The position numbers were made by a program, and so were the translations under genes. DNA of 7,986 nt from Synergistaceae bacterium (GTDB taxonomy: Bacteria > Synergistota > Synergistia > Synergistales > Aminobacteriaceae): NCBI GenBank assembly GCA_017447325.1, contig JAFSNU010000102.1:1-7986 (forward strand). Reading direction: 5' to 3'. Positions 1-6,148 of this stretch are shown one piece after another; within the stretch, counting starts at the first letter, position 1; each line of letters begins with the position of its first letter. Under the pieces are notes generated by a model. The model was not told the origin of the DNA. It saw only the letters and a program-made list of their open reading frames with translations, and searched no databases.

Positions 1-756
1 CTCGCCCGAGCAGTGACATAATCCCATGCGTTCAAGTCCCATGTCTTTCAACATGCTTAAAGTTTTATCAATGCGTTCCGGACTCGCGTGCTTCAAGTGC
101 GTTCCGCCGATGACGCTCTTGACTTTTAATTTTAAATTTTCATGAATAGATTTAACTATATTTAAAATTCCCGGATGAGCGCAGCCGGTTATTATTGCGA
201 CGCCGTCATTCTCGCGAAGCACAAGCGCGGTCTCGTCATTAAAATTATCGCGTTCATAGTCCTTAAAGCCTCGCCTTATAACAAACTCAGACGGTATAGT
301 CTCAAAGTCAAATCTGCGCGCAAATTTTCCAGCGAGCCACGTGTAATTATCAAGCTGCACAATATTACTATTAATTACAACATTTTTAACGCCCCACTTG
401 GCCAAGTCTGACTGGTCAAAGCCCGCACCTATATAAGCATATTTATTATTCTCATACTCAAATTTCTCGAGCCAAAAATCTTTGCCCGTGTACAAAACTT
501 TGGGATGAGCATACTGCATTAAAGCTCTAAAGCCTCCGGCGTGGTCGTAATGCGAATGGCTTATCACAGCATAATTAATTTGAGATAATTTAACGTTCAA
601 AAATTTTGCGTTCTCCCAAGCCTGGCCGCTTGCGCCGCAGTCGAACACAAATTTTGACTCCGGTGTCTCAACGTATAGAGACAGGCCGTGTTCACTCTTT
701 AATGCTCCGTGACCTGAGCCTGTGTCCTCTATTAAAACTTTAATCAAGCAAGGCAT
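1..756 (-). CDS. MBL-fold metallohydrolase, COG1237 type (3' end outside window)
   Basis: I translated the minus strand from the ATG at 756-754; the frame stays open for 252 codons to base 1, so the C-terminus is missing. The metal-binding motif HSHYDH is at residues 67-72, followed by GG. Further likely ligands are His194 in GCAHPG, His220 in GGTHL and His248 in CHCSGE. This series, plus the N-terminal EHGLSLYVE, matches the COG1237 branch of the metallo-beta-lactamase superfamily, whose members are often labelled dihydropterin/aminobenzene-phosphate synthase-like; the true substrate is unknown. Family members are usually about 270-280 residues, so only some 20-30 residues are probably missing. 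There is no signal peptide, so it should be cytosolic. It starts 14 bases after the Mrp-type ATPase stop, with only A/T before the ATG and no clear SD, which suggests translational coupling. These two families are often neighbours in anaerobes. Family assignment is firm; the biochemical role is not. Confidence 0.88.
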   Translation of the reverse strand, partial: MPCLIKVLIEDTGSGHGALKSEHGLSLYVETPESKFVFDCGASGQAWENAKFLNVKLSQINYAVISHSHYDHAGGFRALMQYAHPKVLYTGKDFWLEKFEYENNKYAYIGAGFDQSDLAKWGVKNVVINSNIVQLDNYTWLAGKFARRFDFETIPSEFVIRRGFKDYERDNFNDETALVLRENDGVAIITGCAHPGILNIVKSIHENLKLKVKSVIGGTHLKHASPERIDKTLSMLKDMGLERMGLCHCSGE

Positions 757-770
757 TTTAAATTTTTAAT

Positions 771-1628
771 TTATAAATTATTAATCGCCTCGAGCGCGGG
801 CTTTAACGCTTCAAGCTCTAAGCTCTCGAGGTCACCTTTGTCCGCAAGCTCCGCAATTTTCGGATCGATAGGCACGCGGCAAGCAGCATTAATATTATTT
901 GCGCTTGCTGTCTCTTCAAGCTTGCTTTTGCCGAAAATCTCGTGGACTTCTCCGCAAGACGGACATTTAAAGCCGCTCATGTTCTCGATTAATGCAATAA
1001 TCTTTATATTCATAAGCTCTGCCATTTTAACTGCCTTTGCAACTATCATGTTTGTCAAGTCCTGCGGCTCAGTCACGGCAATAATTCCGTCAATCGGCAA
1101 TGACTGAAAGACTGTGAGCGGCACGTCGCCTGTTCCGGGCGGCATGTCGATAAACATCACGTCAATATCTCCCCATTCGACGTCCTGCCAGAACTGCGAG
1201 ACCATTCCCGCAATTATCGGCCCGCGCCATACGACCGGAGCAGTGTCGCTGTCAAGCAACAAATTCATCGACATTACTTCAATGCCAAGCTTGCTCACTG
1301 CTGGGAAAATTCCCTCGCGGCCTCCCATGGCCTTTTCTTTAACTCCTAAAACTTTGGGAATTGACGGCCCTGTTATGTCAGCGTCCATGACGGCAGTCCT
1401 TAATCCTGACTTTGCGCACTCAGCTGCTAATAAAGCCGTAACCATGCTCTTGCCGACTCCGCCCTTGCCGCTCATCACGGCTATTACTTTATTAATATGC
1501 GAATATTTATTCGGATCAAGCATAAAATTATTTGCAGCTTGATTACTATTACTCCTGCTCGGACAGTCAATCCCGCACGACGAGCAGTCATGCCCGCAGC
1601 TTAAATCATTATTATTTACTTCGCTCAA
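771..1628 (-). CDS. Mrp/NBP35-family P-loop ATPase, Fe-S cluster carrier
   Basis: This is a 285-residue protein if begun at the TTG at 1628-1626. The frame is also open from a TTG at 1646, but the SD AGAGGAG (1643-1637) lies inside that extension and sits 8 bases before the TTG at 1628, so I prefer the shorter form. The deviant Walker A motif GKGGVGKS is at about residues 54-61, MDADITGPS follows at about 81-89, and FIDMPPGTGD at about 159-168. A CPSC pair at Cys222/Cys225 is the usual Mrp/ApbC site for the bridging [4Fe-4S] cluster at the dimer interface. The N-terminus carries Cys11, Cys15, Cys18 and Cys22, which resembles the extra cluster site of NBP35-type proteins. Known members bind and transfer Fe-S clusters in the cytosol using ATP. 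It is the first gene of a minus-strand unit with the MBL hydrolase. The nearby Fe-S proteins of the glycerol operon are possible clients, but that is only inference. Confidence 0.93.
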   Translation of the reverse strand: MSEVNNNDLSCGHDCSSCGIDCPSRSNSNQAANNFMLDPNKYSHINKVIAVMSGKGGVGKSMVTALLAAECAKSGLRTAVMDADITGPSIPKVLGVKEKAMGGREGIFPAVSKLGIEVMSMNLLLDSDTAPVVWRGPIIAGMVSQFWQDVEWGDIDVMFIDMPPGTGDVPLTVFQSLPIDGIIAVTEPQDLTNMIVAKAVKMAELMNIKIIALIENMSGFKCPSCGEVHEIFGKSKLEETASANNINAACRVPIDPKIAELADKGDLESLELEALKPALEAINNL

Positions 1629-1667
1629 AATTTTTACTCCTCTCAATTAAGCAACAAATTTTAAATT

Positions 1668-1697
1668 ATTATAATAAATTTTGAATTTAAAAGTTAA
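1668..1697 (-). promoter_or_regulatory. Probable promoter of the Mrp-MBL unit
   Basis: Read on the minus strand, TTAACT (1697-1692) lies 18 bases before a perfect TATAAT (1673-1668). Transcription would start near 1661, leaving a leader of about 30 bases before the TTG start. The -10 is consensus but the -35 matches only 4 of 6, and the background is so A/T-rich that chance matches are easy. It is placed divergently to the glpF promoter. Confidence 0.5.
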
Positions 1698-1722
1698 AAA
1701 AAATTTACGCGTATTTAATGAG

Positions 1723-1751
1723 TTGACATAAGTTTATTAAAAACTTAAAAT
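1723..1751 (+). promoter_or_regulatory. Sigma-70-type promoter of the glycerol operon
   Basis: A perfect TTGACA (1723-1728) is followed after exactly 17 bases by TAAAAT (1746-1751, 5 of 6 to consensus). The predicted start is near 1758, giving a leader of about 100 bases before glpF. It is the best promoter I see in the window and lies at the expected place for the operon. The mainly A/T sequence around it would also act as an UP-like element. I see no convincing operator for GlpR or CcpA overlapping it. Confidence 0.75.
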
Positions 1752-1761
1752 TAATTTAAAT

Positions 1762-1805
1762 AAATTTAAAAAATAGCGGGGGCAGTCCGTAAATTTTTTA
1801 AATTT
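1762..1805 (+). promoter_or_regulatory. Hairpin in the glpF leader with G-rich loop
   Basis: Two 13-base arms made only of A and T (1762-1774 and 1793-1805) are exact reverse complements. They enclose an 18-base loop (1775-1792) containing AGCGGGGGCAG. It lies just downstream of the predicted transcription start, so it would be at the 5' end of the mRNA. The stem is weak because it is all A/U, and A/T arms are easy to find by chance here. A leader structure for mRNA stability or control is possible but unproven. I do not recognise it as a known riboswitch or antiterminator target. Confidence 0.35.
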
Positions 1806-1822
1806 TTAGCTTCACTTTTAAG

Positions 1823-1841
1823 TAATTAATTAATTAATTAA
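1823..1841 (+). repeat. TAAT tetranucleotide run before the glpF ribosome binding site
   Basis: The 4-base unit TAAT is repeated without interruption for 19 bases (4.75 copies), ending five bases before the SD AAGGAAG (1846-1852) of glpF. It is inside the leader RNA. Short runs of this kind can change copy number by slippage, and a change would alter leader length but not frame. Confidence 0.8.
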
Positions 1842-1860
1842 GGGAAAGGAAGTTTGAGTT

Positions 1861-2592
1861 ATGCATTCAACGGTTTTTGGCGAATTTTTTGGAACAATGG
1901 TTCTTATCGCGTTCGGCGACGGCTGCGTTGCTAACCTTGTATTAAAGGATACAAAAGGTAACGGCGCAGGCTGGCTTCATGTCAACTGGGCTTGGTGCTG
2001 GGCAGTTATCATGGGCGCATTCGCGGCTCAGGCGACCGGTTCAGCCGGAGCAGACCTTAACCCCGCAGTTACGCTTGCTAAGTTAATGGCCGGCGGTTAC
2101 ACGACGGATCTTGCCGTTCAGCTTATGGGCGCACAGTTCGTCGGCGCGTTCGTCGGTGCTGTCATCGTCTATCTTGCATATCTTAACCATTGGGAAGGCT
2201 CTGACGCTGGTTCAATCCTTGGCACGTTCACAACCGGCCCGGCGAGAAGAAATTACGTCTGCAACTTCATCACTGAGGTTATCGCTACGTTCTTCTTAGT
2301 CACCGGCATTATGTGCATCTTCTCACCGCATGTCACCGGCGGCTTATCAGCTCCGTGGGTCGGCATCGTTATGGTCGGCGGACTTATCTACGTCATCGGC
2401 GCAGCTCTCGGCGGCCCGACGGGATATTCGCTTAACCCCGCTCGTGACTTCGGTCCGCGCGTTGCCCACGCTGTTCTCCCGATCCCGGGCAAGGGCGGCT
2501 CTGACTGGGGCTATGCTTGGGTCGGAACAATCGGACCTTGGTGCGGCGCAGTCGTGGCTTTCTATGTCTGCCGCGCTCTTGGCTTAATGTAA
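1861..2592 (+). CDS. glpF: Glycerol facilitator, aquaglyceroporin (MIP family)
   Basis: This 243-residue inner-membrane channel lets glycerol diffuse into the cell, where the kinase encoded next traps it. Both half-helix signatures of the MIP fold are present: LNPAVT with Asn67-Pro68-Ala69 and LNPARDFGPR with Asn192-Pro193-Ala194. Six hydrophobic membrane segments are spread over the length, and the size fits the family (about 230-280). Asp196 after Arg195 is typical of glycerol-conducting members rather than water-only aquaporins. Aligned with E. coli GlpF, the selectivity-filter residues appear to be Trp47, Tyr189 (Phe200 in E. coli) and Arg195. The ATG is preceded by SD AAGGAAG at 8 bases' spacing. 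It is the first gene of the operon, behind the strong promoter. Codon use is rich in C/G at third positions, compatible with high expression. Confidence 0.96.
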   Translation: MHSTVFGEFFGTMVLIAFGDGCVANLVLKDTKGNGAGWLHVNWAWCWAVIMGAFAAQATGSAGADLNPAVTLAKLMAGGYTTDLAVQLMGAQFVGAFVGAVIVYLAYLNHWEGSDAGSILGTFTTGPARRNYVCNFITEVIATFFLVTGIMCIFSPHVTGGLSAPWVGIVMVGGLIYVIGAALGGPTGYSLNPARDFGPRVAHAVLPIPGKGGSDWGYAWVGTIGPWCGAVVAFYVCRALGLM

Positions 2593-2605
2593 TAAAGAAA
2601 ATTCC

Positions 2606-2657
2606 GCCGGTCAGATTAAAATTAAAATTTATAAATCTGGCCGGCTTGAAAATTTTT
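2606..2657 (+). terminator. Hairpin after glpF, partial terminator
   Basis: Arms 2606-2617 and 2634-2645 pair over 12 bases with one G-U pair (GCCGGTCAGATT against AATCTGGCCGGC), with a 16-base A/T loop. The nearest T run (2653-2657) is seven bases away, separated by TTGAAAA, so termination is probably inefficient. It could lower transcription of glpK relative to glpF, or protect the 3' end of a glpF message. Confidence 0.6.
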
Positions 2658-2665
2658 AAATTGAT

Positions 2666-2676
2666 CTGCCCCCGCT
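2666..2676 (+). other. Site complementary to the glpF leader loop
   Basis: CTGCCCCCGCT is the exact reverse complement of AGCGGGGGCAG at 1775-1785, with glpF in between (890 bases offset). An 11-base match is expected a few times by chance in a window of this size, so the call rests on both copies being GC-rich islands in A/T-rich non-coding flanks of one gene. Confidence 0.3.
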
Positions 2677-2777
2677 GCTTGGATTTAACTTGCAGCTCTT
2701 CATTACAGTAATTAAACGCTTTAAACTTGGATAACCTGAAAATATTTAAAAAAATTTAAATTTTTAGGGATGCTAAC

Positions 2778-4508
2778 ATGAATTTCTTTAAAAAACTTTT
2801 TGGTAATAATTTAGACAGCTCAACGCAGCGTGACTTGTTAAACAGCTCAACGCAGCGTGACTTGTTAGACAGCTCAACGCCTGTCGAGAAGCCGGCTGAG
2901 AAAATAGCCGAGACGCAGGCGCAAAGTTCGAATAATAATATTATTAAGAAAAATATTGAGGAGGCTCCTGTTTTCATGTCTGAGAAAAAGTATGTAGCAG
3001 CTATCGACCAGGGAACTACCAGCACCCGTTGCATGTTGTTTGCCAAGGACGGCCGTCCGGTCGCGTCGGAACAGATGGAACACGCACAGATTTATCCGAA
3101 GCCCGGCTGGGTTGAGCATGACGCGATGGAGATTTGGTCGCGCACGCAGGACGTTATTCGCGGCGCGCTCTCAAAGAAAAATATTTCGCCCGATGAAATA
3201 GCGGCAGTCGGAATTACTAACCAGCGCGAGACGACGGTCGTTTGGGACAAGAAGACCGGCAAGCCAGTTTATAATGCTATAGTCTGGCAGTGCACAAGAA
3301 CTCAGGACTTCGCAAACTGGTGGATGAAGCAGCCCGGCTGGGAACAGAACGACAAGGGCGAGGGCAAAGTCAAGAACATCACCGGACTTTTAATCAACCC
3401 CTACTTCTCAGGAACTAAAATCAAATGGATACTTGACAACGTCCCGGGCGTCCGCGAGAGAGCCGAGAAGGGCGAGTTATTATTCGGCAACACTGACACG
3501 TGGCTTATCTGGAACTTAACCGGCGGAGTAAACGGCGGCGTTCATGTCACCGACGTGTCCAACGCGTCAAGAACTTTATTAATGAACATCGAGACGTTGA
3601 AGTGGGACAAGACCATGATGGAATTTTTGGGAATTCCTGAGTGCATGCTGCCGAAGATTATGCCGTCAAGCGCGGTTTACGGCAAGACCGACAAGAACGG
3701 CCCGTTCGGCGCGGAAATTCCTGTAGCCGGAGACCTGGGCGACCAGCAGGCGGCGTTGTTCGGCCAGGCTTGCTTGAGCAAGGGCGAGGCCAAGAACACT
3801 TACGGCACGGGCTGCTTCATGCTCATGAACATCGGAGACAAGCCCATTCCGTCAAAAGAGGGCTTACTTACAACTGCATTCTACAGCCGCGAGCCGGGCA
3901 AGTGCTATTATGCTCTCGAGGGCTCGATAGCAATAGCCGGAGCTGCCATTCAGTGGCTGAGAGATAATTTGAAGTTAGTTGACGATGCGCCTGTCACTGA
4001 GTACTTTGCGGGTAAAGTTGAGGACTCGGGCGGAGTGTATTTCGTACCGGCGTTCTCGGGCTTGTTTGCTCCGTACTGGGACATGAGCGCACGCGGCGCA
4101 ATAGTCGGAATGACGCGCTACGTCCGCAAAGAGCATATTATCCGCGCGACGTTGGAGAGCCTTTGCTATCAGACCAGAGACGTTATCGAGGCCATGCAGA
4201 AGGACTCCGGTGTGAACTTAACGAGCTTGAAAGTTGACGGCGGCGCGGTCGTTAATAATTTATTAATGCAGCTGCAGGCTGATATCTTAGGCACGGAAGT
4301 TGTGCGTCCTGTCGTGAACGAGACAACGGCACTCGGCGCAGCGTACGCGGCCGGACTTGCCACCGGATTCTGGAAGGACGAGAACGACATCCGCAATAAC
4401 TGGGCTATGGATCGCAAGTTCGCTCCGGCTTTAAGCGCGGACAAGCGCAAAGAGATGTACGACGGCTGGAAGAAAGCTATCACGAAAGCTCAGGGCTGGA
4501 CAGACTAA
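2778..4508 (+). CDS. glpK: Glycerol kinase (FGGY family) with an N-terminal extension
   Basis: It phosphorylates glycerol with ATP to glycerol-3-phosphate in the cytosol. The kinase core has the phosphate-binding DQGTTSTR (77-84), the FGGY signature around NPYFSGTKIKW (207-217), the catalytic Asp322 in GDQQAALFGQ, and the C-terminal signature starting DGGAVVNNLLMQ (487-498). The frame is 576 codons, while the family is usually about 495-510. The canonical start is Met67 (ATG at 2976), which gives 510 residues and has SD GAGGAGG (2958-2964) at 11 bases' spacing. The longer form begins at 2778, with AGGGA (2766-2770) at 7 bases' spacing. Its extra 66 residues begin MNFFKKLFGNN (amphipathic), then hold 2.4 copies of a (D/N)SSTQRDLL repeat and a Ser/Gln/Asn/Lys-rich stretch. 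The core also has a small insertion (about 190-199) before TGLL compared with E. coli GlpK. I give the full open frame; which start is used is unresolved, and both may be. Confidence 0.95.
   Translation: MNFFKKLFGNNLDSSTQRDLLNSSTQRDLLDSSTPVEKPAEKIAETQAQSSNNNIIKKNIEEAPVFMSEKKYVAAIDQGTTSTRCMLFAKDGRPVASEQMEHAQIYPKPGWVEHDAMEIWSRTQDVIRGALSKKNISPDEIAAVGITNQRETTVVWDKKTGKPVYNAIVWQCTRTQDFANWWMKQPGWEQNDKGEGKVKNITGLLINPYFSGTKIKWILDNVPGVRERAEKGELLFGNTDTWLIWNLTGGVNGGVHVTDVSNASRTLLMNIETLKWDKTMMEFLGIPECMLPKIMPSSAVYGKTDKNGPFGAEIPVAGDLGDQQAALFGQACLSKGEAKNTYGTGCFMLMNIGDKPIPSKEGLLTTAFYSREPGKCYYALEGSIAIAGAAIQWLRDNLKLVDDAPVTEYFAGKVEDSGGVYFVPAFSGLFAPYWDMSARGAIVGMTRYVRKEHIIRATLESLCYQTRDVIEAMQKDSGVNLTSLKVDGGAVVNNLLMQLQADILGTEVVRPVVNETTALGAAYAAGLATGFWKDENDIRNNWAMDRKFAPALSADKRKEMYDGWKKAITKAQGWTD
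2814..2880 (+). repeat. 27-bp in-frame tandem repeat in the glpK extension
   Basis: Two full units (2814-2840 and 2841-2867) differ only in the first base (G or A). A third copy of 13 bases follows (2868-2880). Each unit encodes (D/N)SSTQRDLL, and 27 is a multiple of three, so gain or loss of copies keeps the frame. The near identity, including third codon positions, points to a recent duplication by slippage or unequal exchange. Confidence 0.93.
2958..2978 (+). promoter_or_regulatory. Internal SD and canonical glpK start
   Basis: GAGGAGG at 2958-2964 is a near-perfect SD, followed after 11 bases by ATG (2976-2978). Translation from here gives a kinase of normal length starting MSEKKYVAAIDQGTTS. 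The strong SD inside the longer open frame suggests either that this is the only start or that two GlpK forms are made. Confidence 0.65.
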
Positions 4509-4597
4509 TTATTAATTATTAATTAAATTAAGAATATTGCGGCGTTTAAAATTAAAATTTAAAATAAGAGGCGTCGCATGAAATTTTAGCTCTAAAC

Positions 4598-4631
4598 AAG
4601 ACAGCCTCGTGAAAATTCGGGGCTGTCTTTT
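4598..4631 (+). terminator. Rho-independent terminator between glpK and the glpA-like gene
   Basis: AAGACAGCC (4598-4606) pairs perfectly with GGCTGTCTT (4621-4629). Three further pairs inside (TCG with CGG, one G-U) give a 12-bp stem and an 8-base loop, with a TTTT run at 4628-4631. It lies 90 bases after the glpK stop and 35 bases before the next ATG, with no good promoter in between. It therefore probably works as a leaky attenuator that lowers expression of the oxidoreductase genes. The A/T-rich stretch upstream (4509-4590) holds nothing else I can name. Confidence 0.8.
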
Positions 4632-4666
4632 AATTATGATTATAAATTTAAAATTGAGGGGTAAAA

Positions 4667-6136
4667 ATGCCTGAAAATAAATTTGATGTCGTGATAATCG
4701 GCGGCGGCGTGATAGGAGCAAGCATCGCCCGCGAGTTGTCGCGATTTAAAATAAATATTGCTGTGATAGACAAGGCGTCGGAGCTGCCTTCGGGAGCAAG
4801 CCGCGCCAACAGCTCGATGATACACGGAGGCTTTGACGACAAGCCCGGCAGTGTCAAAGCAAAGTTCTGCGTCAAGGGCAACTCGATGTATCATGTTTTA
4901 AAAGACGAGCTTGATTTTCACGTTGACGAGTGCGGTTCTTACGTTTGCGCATTTAGTCAGAAAGAGATCGAGCATTTGGAGAAATTATTAGGCTATGGCA
5001 AGGCTAACGGCGTCCCGGGCGTTGAGATTGTAACGGGCGATAAGCTGCGCGAGAAAGAGCCGAACGTGTCGCCTGATATTATCGCTGCGTTATGGTCGCC
5101 GAGCGCGGGCATAGTAAATAATTTCGAGGCCGTCGCCGCGTTTATGGAAAGTGCGCAGATTAATGGCGCGAAATTATTTTTGGAAACGCAAGTTACAGGC
5201 TTAATTATAAATAATGATGGAATTTTAGGCGTTCATACTAACAAGGGCGATTTTCTCGCGCCGATAGTTGTCAATGCTGCGGGAGTTCATTCGGCTGAAG
5301 TGTCAGGCTGGGCGGGCGATAATAGTTTTAAGATCATTCCCACGCGCGGCGAATATTTTTTGCTTGACAGGACTACAAAGGGCTTTATTCACAGCTTCTT
5401 GTTCGCATGTCCGTCGGATGCGGGCAAAGGAATTACGGTTGCGCAGACAGCCGAGGGAAATTTATTAGCCGGACCGACAGCAACGCCGCAGGAAGACCCT
5501 GAAGACCACGCGACCACGCCCGAGGGACTTGCCGAAGTTTTGCGCGGCGCAAGGCGTTTAGTTCCGAATTTCCCTGTTAATTTAAATATCACGACCTTTG
5601 CAGGCGTGAGAGCTAACACGGACACCGGCGACTTCGCGATTAAATTATTGGACAAGCCGCGCGGCTTTATGAACGTCGCGGGGATTAAGTCGCCTGGCTT
5701 CACGTCAGCTCCGGCAATCGCCGAATATGTCGCAGGATTATTAAAGCAGGAATTGGGCGATAGAGTAGAGTTTAAAGTGAACGAAAAATTTGTGCCGGAA
5801 CGCAAGCATATACCCAGATTTTTATTTATGACTAACGAGGAGCGTGCAGAGCTCGCGAAGAAAGATCCGGCGTATGCGCAGATAGTCTGCCGCTGCGAGA
5901 CCGTGACTGAAGGACAGGTTATAGAGGCCATAAGGCGCGGAGCCCGCACTGTCTCAGCTGTGAAGATGTGGACAAGAGCCGGAACAGGAAGATGCCAGAG
6001 CGGATTCTGCTGCCCGAGGGTTGCCGAGATTTTGTCGCGCGAATTAAATATCCCGTTAGACCAAGTCACGCGTCACGGCGGCGAGTCGCGGCTTTTAGTC
6101 GGCAAGACCAAAGAATTTATATTAGCTAAAGATTAG
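4667..6136 (+). CDS. FAD-dependent glycerol-3-phosphate dehydrogenase, GlpA-like, with C-terminal [2Fe-2S] domain
   Basis: The 489-residue protein begins with a Rossmann FAD-binding motif GGGVIGASIARELS (12-25) and has the DAO-type fold through about residue 365, including GASRANSSMIHGGF (43-56) and the late FAD-contact region AGIKSPGFTSAPA (338-350). A BFD-type [2Fe-2S] domain follows, with Cys408 and Cys410 (CRC) and Cys443 and Cys448 (CQSGFC). This is the domain order of anaerobic GlpA, which is somewhat longer in E. coli (about 540). The likely reaction is oxidation of glycerol-3-phosphate to dihydroxyacetone phosphate, with electrons passed to partner proteins. The family also resembles L-2-hydroxyglutarate oxidase, but the position after glpF and glpK supports the glycerol role. 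There are no membrane segments. The ATG has SD GAGGGG (4656-4661) at 5 bases' spacing. The stop is 12 bases before the next gene, so the two are co-translated. Symbol glpA is reasonable but not certain. Confidence 0.9.
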   Translation: MPENKFDVVIIGGGVIGASIARELSRFKINIAVIDKASELPSGASRANSSMIHGGFDDKPGSVKAKFCVKGNSMYHVLKDELDFHVDECGSYVCAFSQKEIEHLEKLLGYGKANGVPGVEIVTGDKLREKEPNVSPDIIAALWSPSAGIVNNFEAVAAFMESAQINGAKLFLETQVTGLIINNDGILGVHTNKGDFLAPIVVNAAGVHSAEVSGWAGDNSFKIIPTRGEYFLLDRTTKGFIHSFLFACPSDAGKGITVAQTAEGNLLAGPTATPQEDPEDHATTPEGLAEVLRGARRLVPNFPVNLNITTFAGVRANTDTGDFAIKLLDKPRGFMNVAGIKSPGFTSAPAIAEYVAGLLKQELGDRVEFKVNEKFVPERKHIPRFLFMTNEERAELAKKDPAYAQIVCRCETVTEGQVIEAIRRGARTVSAVKMWTRAGTGRCQSGFCCPRVAEILSRELNIPLDQVTRHGGESRLLVGKTKEFILAKD

Positions 6137-6148
6137 GGAGGCAGGGTC

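Noticed and set aside
175..411. Plus-strand 78-codon frame at the left edge
   Set aside because: It is antisense to the MBL-fold hydrolase, whose metal motifs are clear on the minus strand, so it is not a gene.
838..1542. Two plus-strand open frames (838-1107, 1114-1542) opposite the Mrp-type ATPase
   Set aside because: They are shadows of a strongly conserved ATPase, without SD or family resemblance.
1758..1860. Riboswitch or GlpP-type antiterminator in the glpF leader
   Set aside because: There is no terminator before glpF and no conserved riboswitch core that I recognise; only an A/U hairpin is visible.
2814..2880. CRISPR-like repeats
   Set aside because: The 27-bp units are directly joined with no spacers and are in frame with glpK.
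2756..3119. Minus-strand frames across the start of glpK
   Set aside because: They reflect the in-frame repeat and codon bias on the opposite strand; there is no SD or known domain.
3641..3967. 108-codon plus-strand frame inside glpK
   Set aside because: It is an alternate frame of the kinase core and looks Arg/Gly-rich, like a frame-shifted translation.
4635..4646. TATGAT/TATAAA as a promoter for the GlpA-like gene
   Set aside because: No suitable -35 lies upstream, the terminator occupies that place, and the start would fall on or very near the SD.
5389..6069. Open frame of 226 codons on the minus strand inside the GlpA-like gene
   Set aside because: It lies wholly antisense to a well-supported FAD/Fe-S protein, has no recognisable motif, and long antisense frames are expected from the codon bias of these genes.
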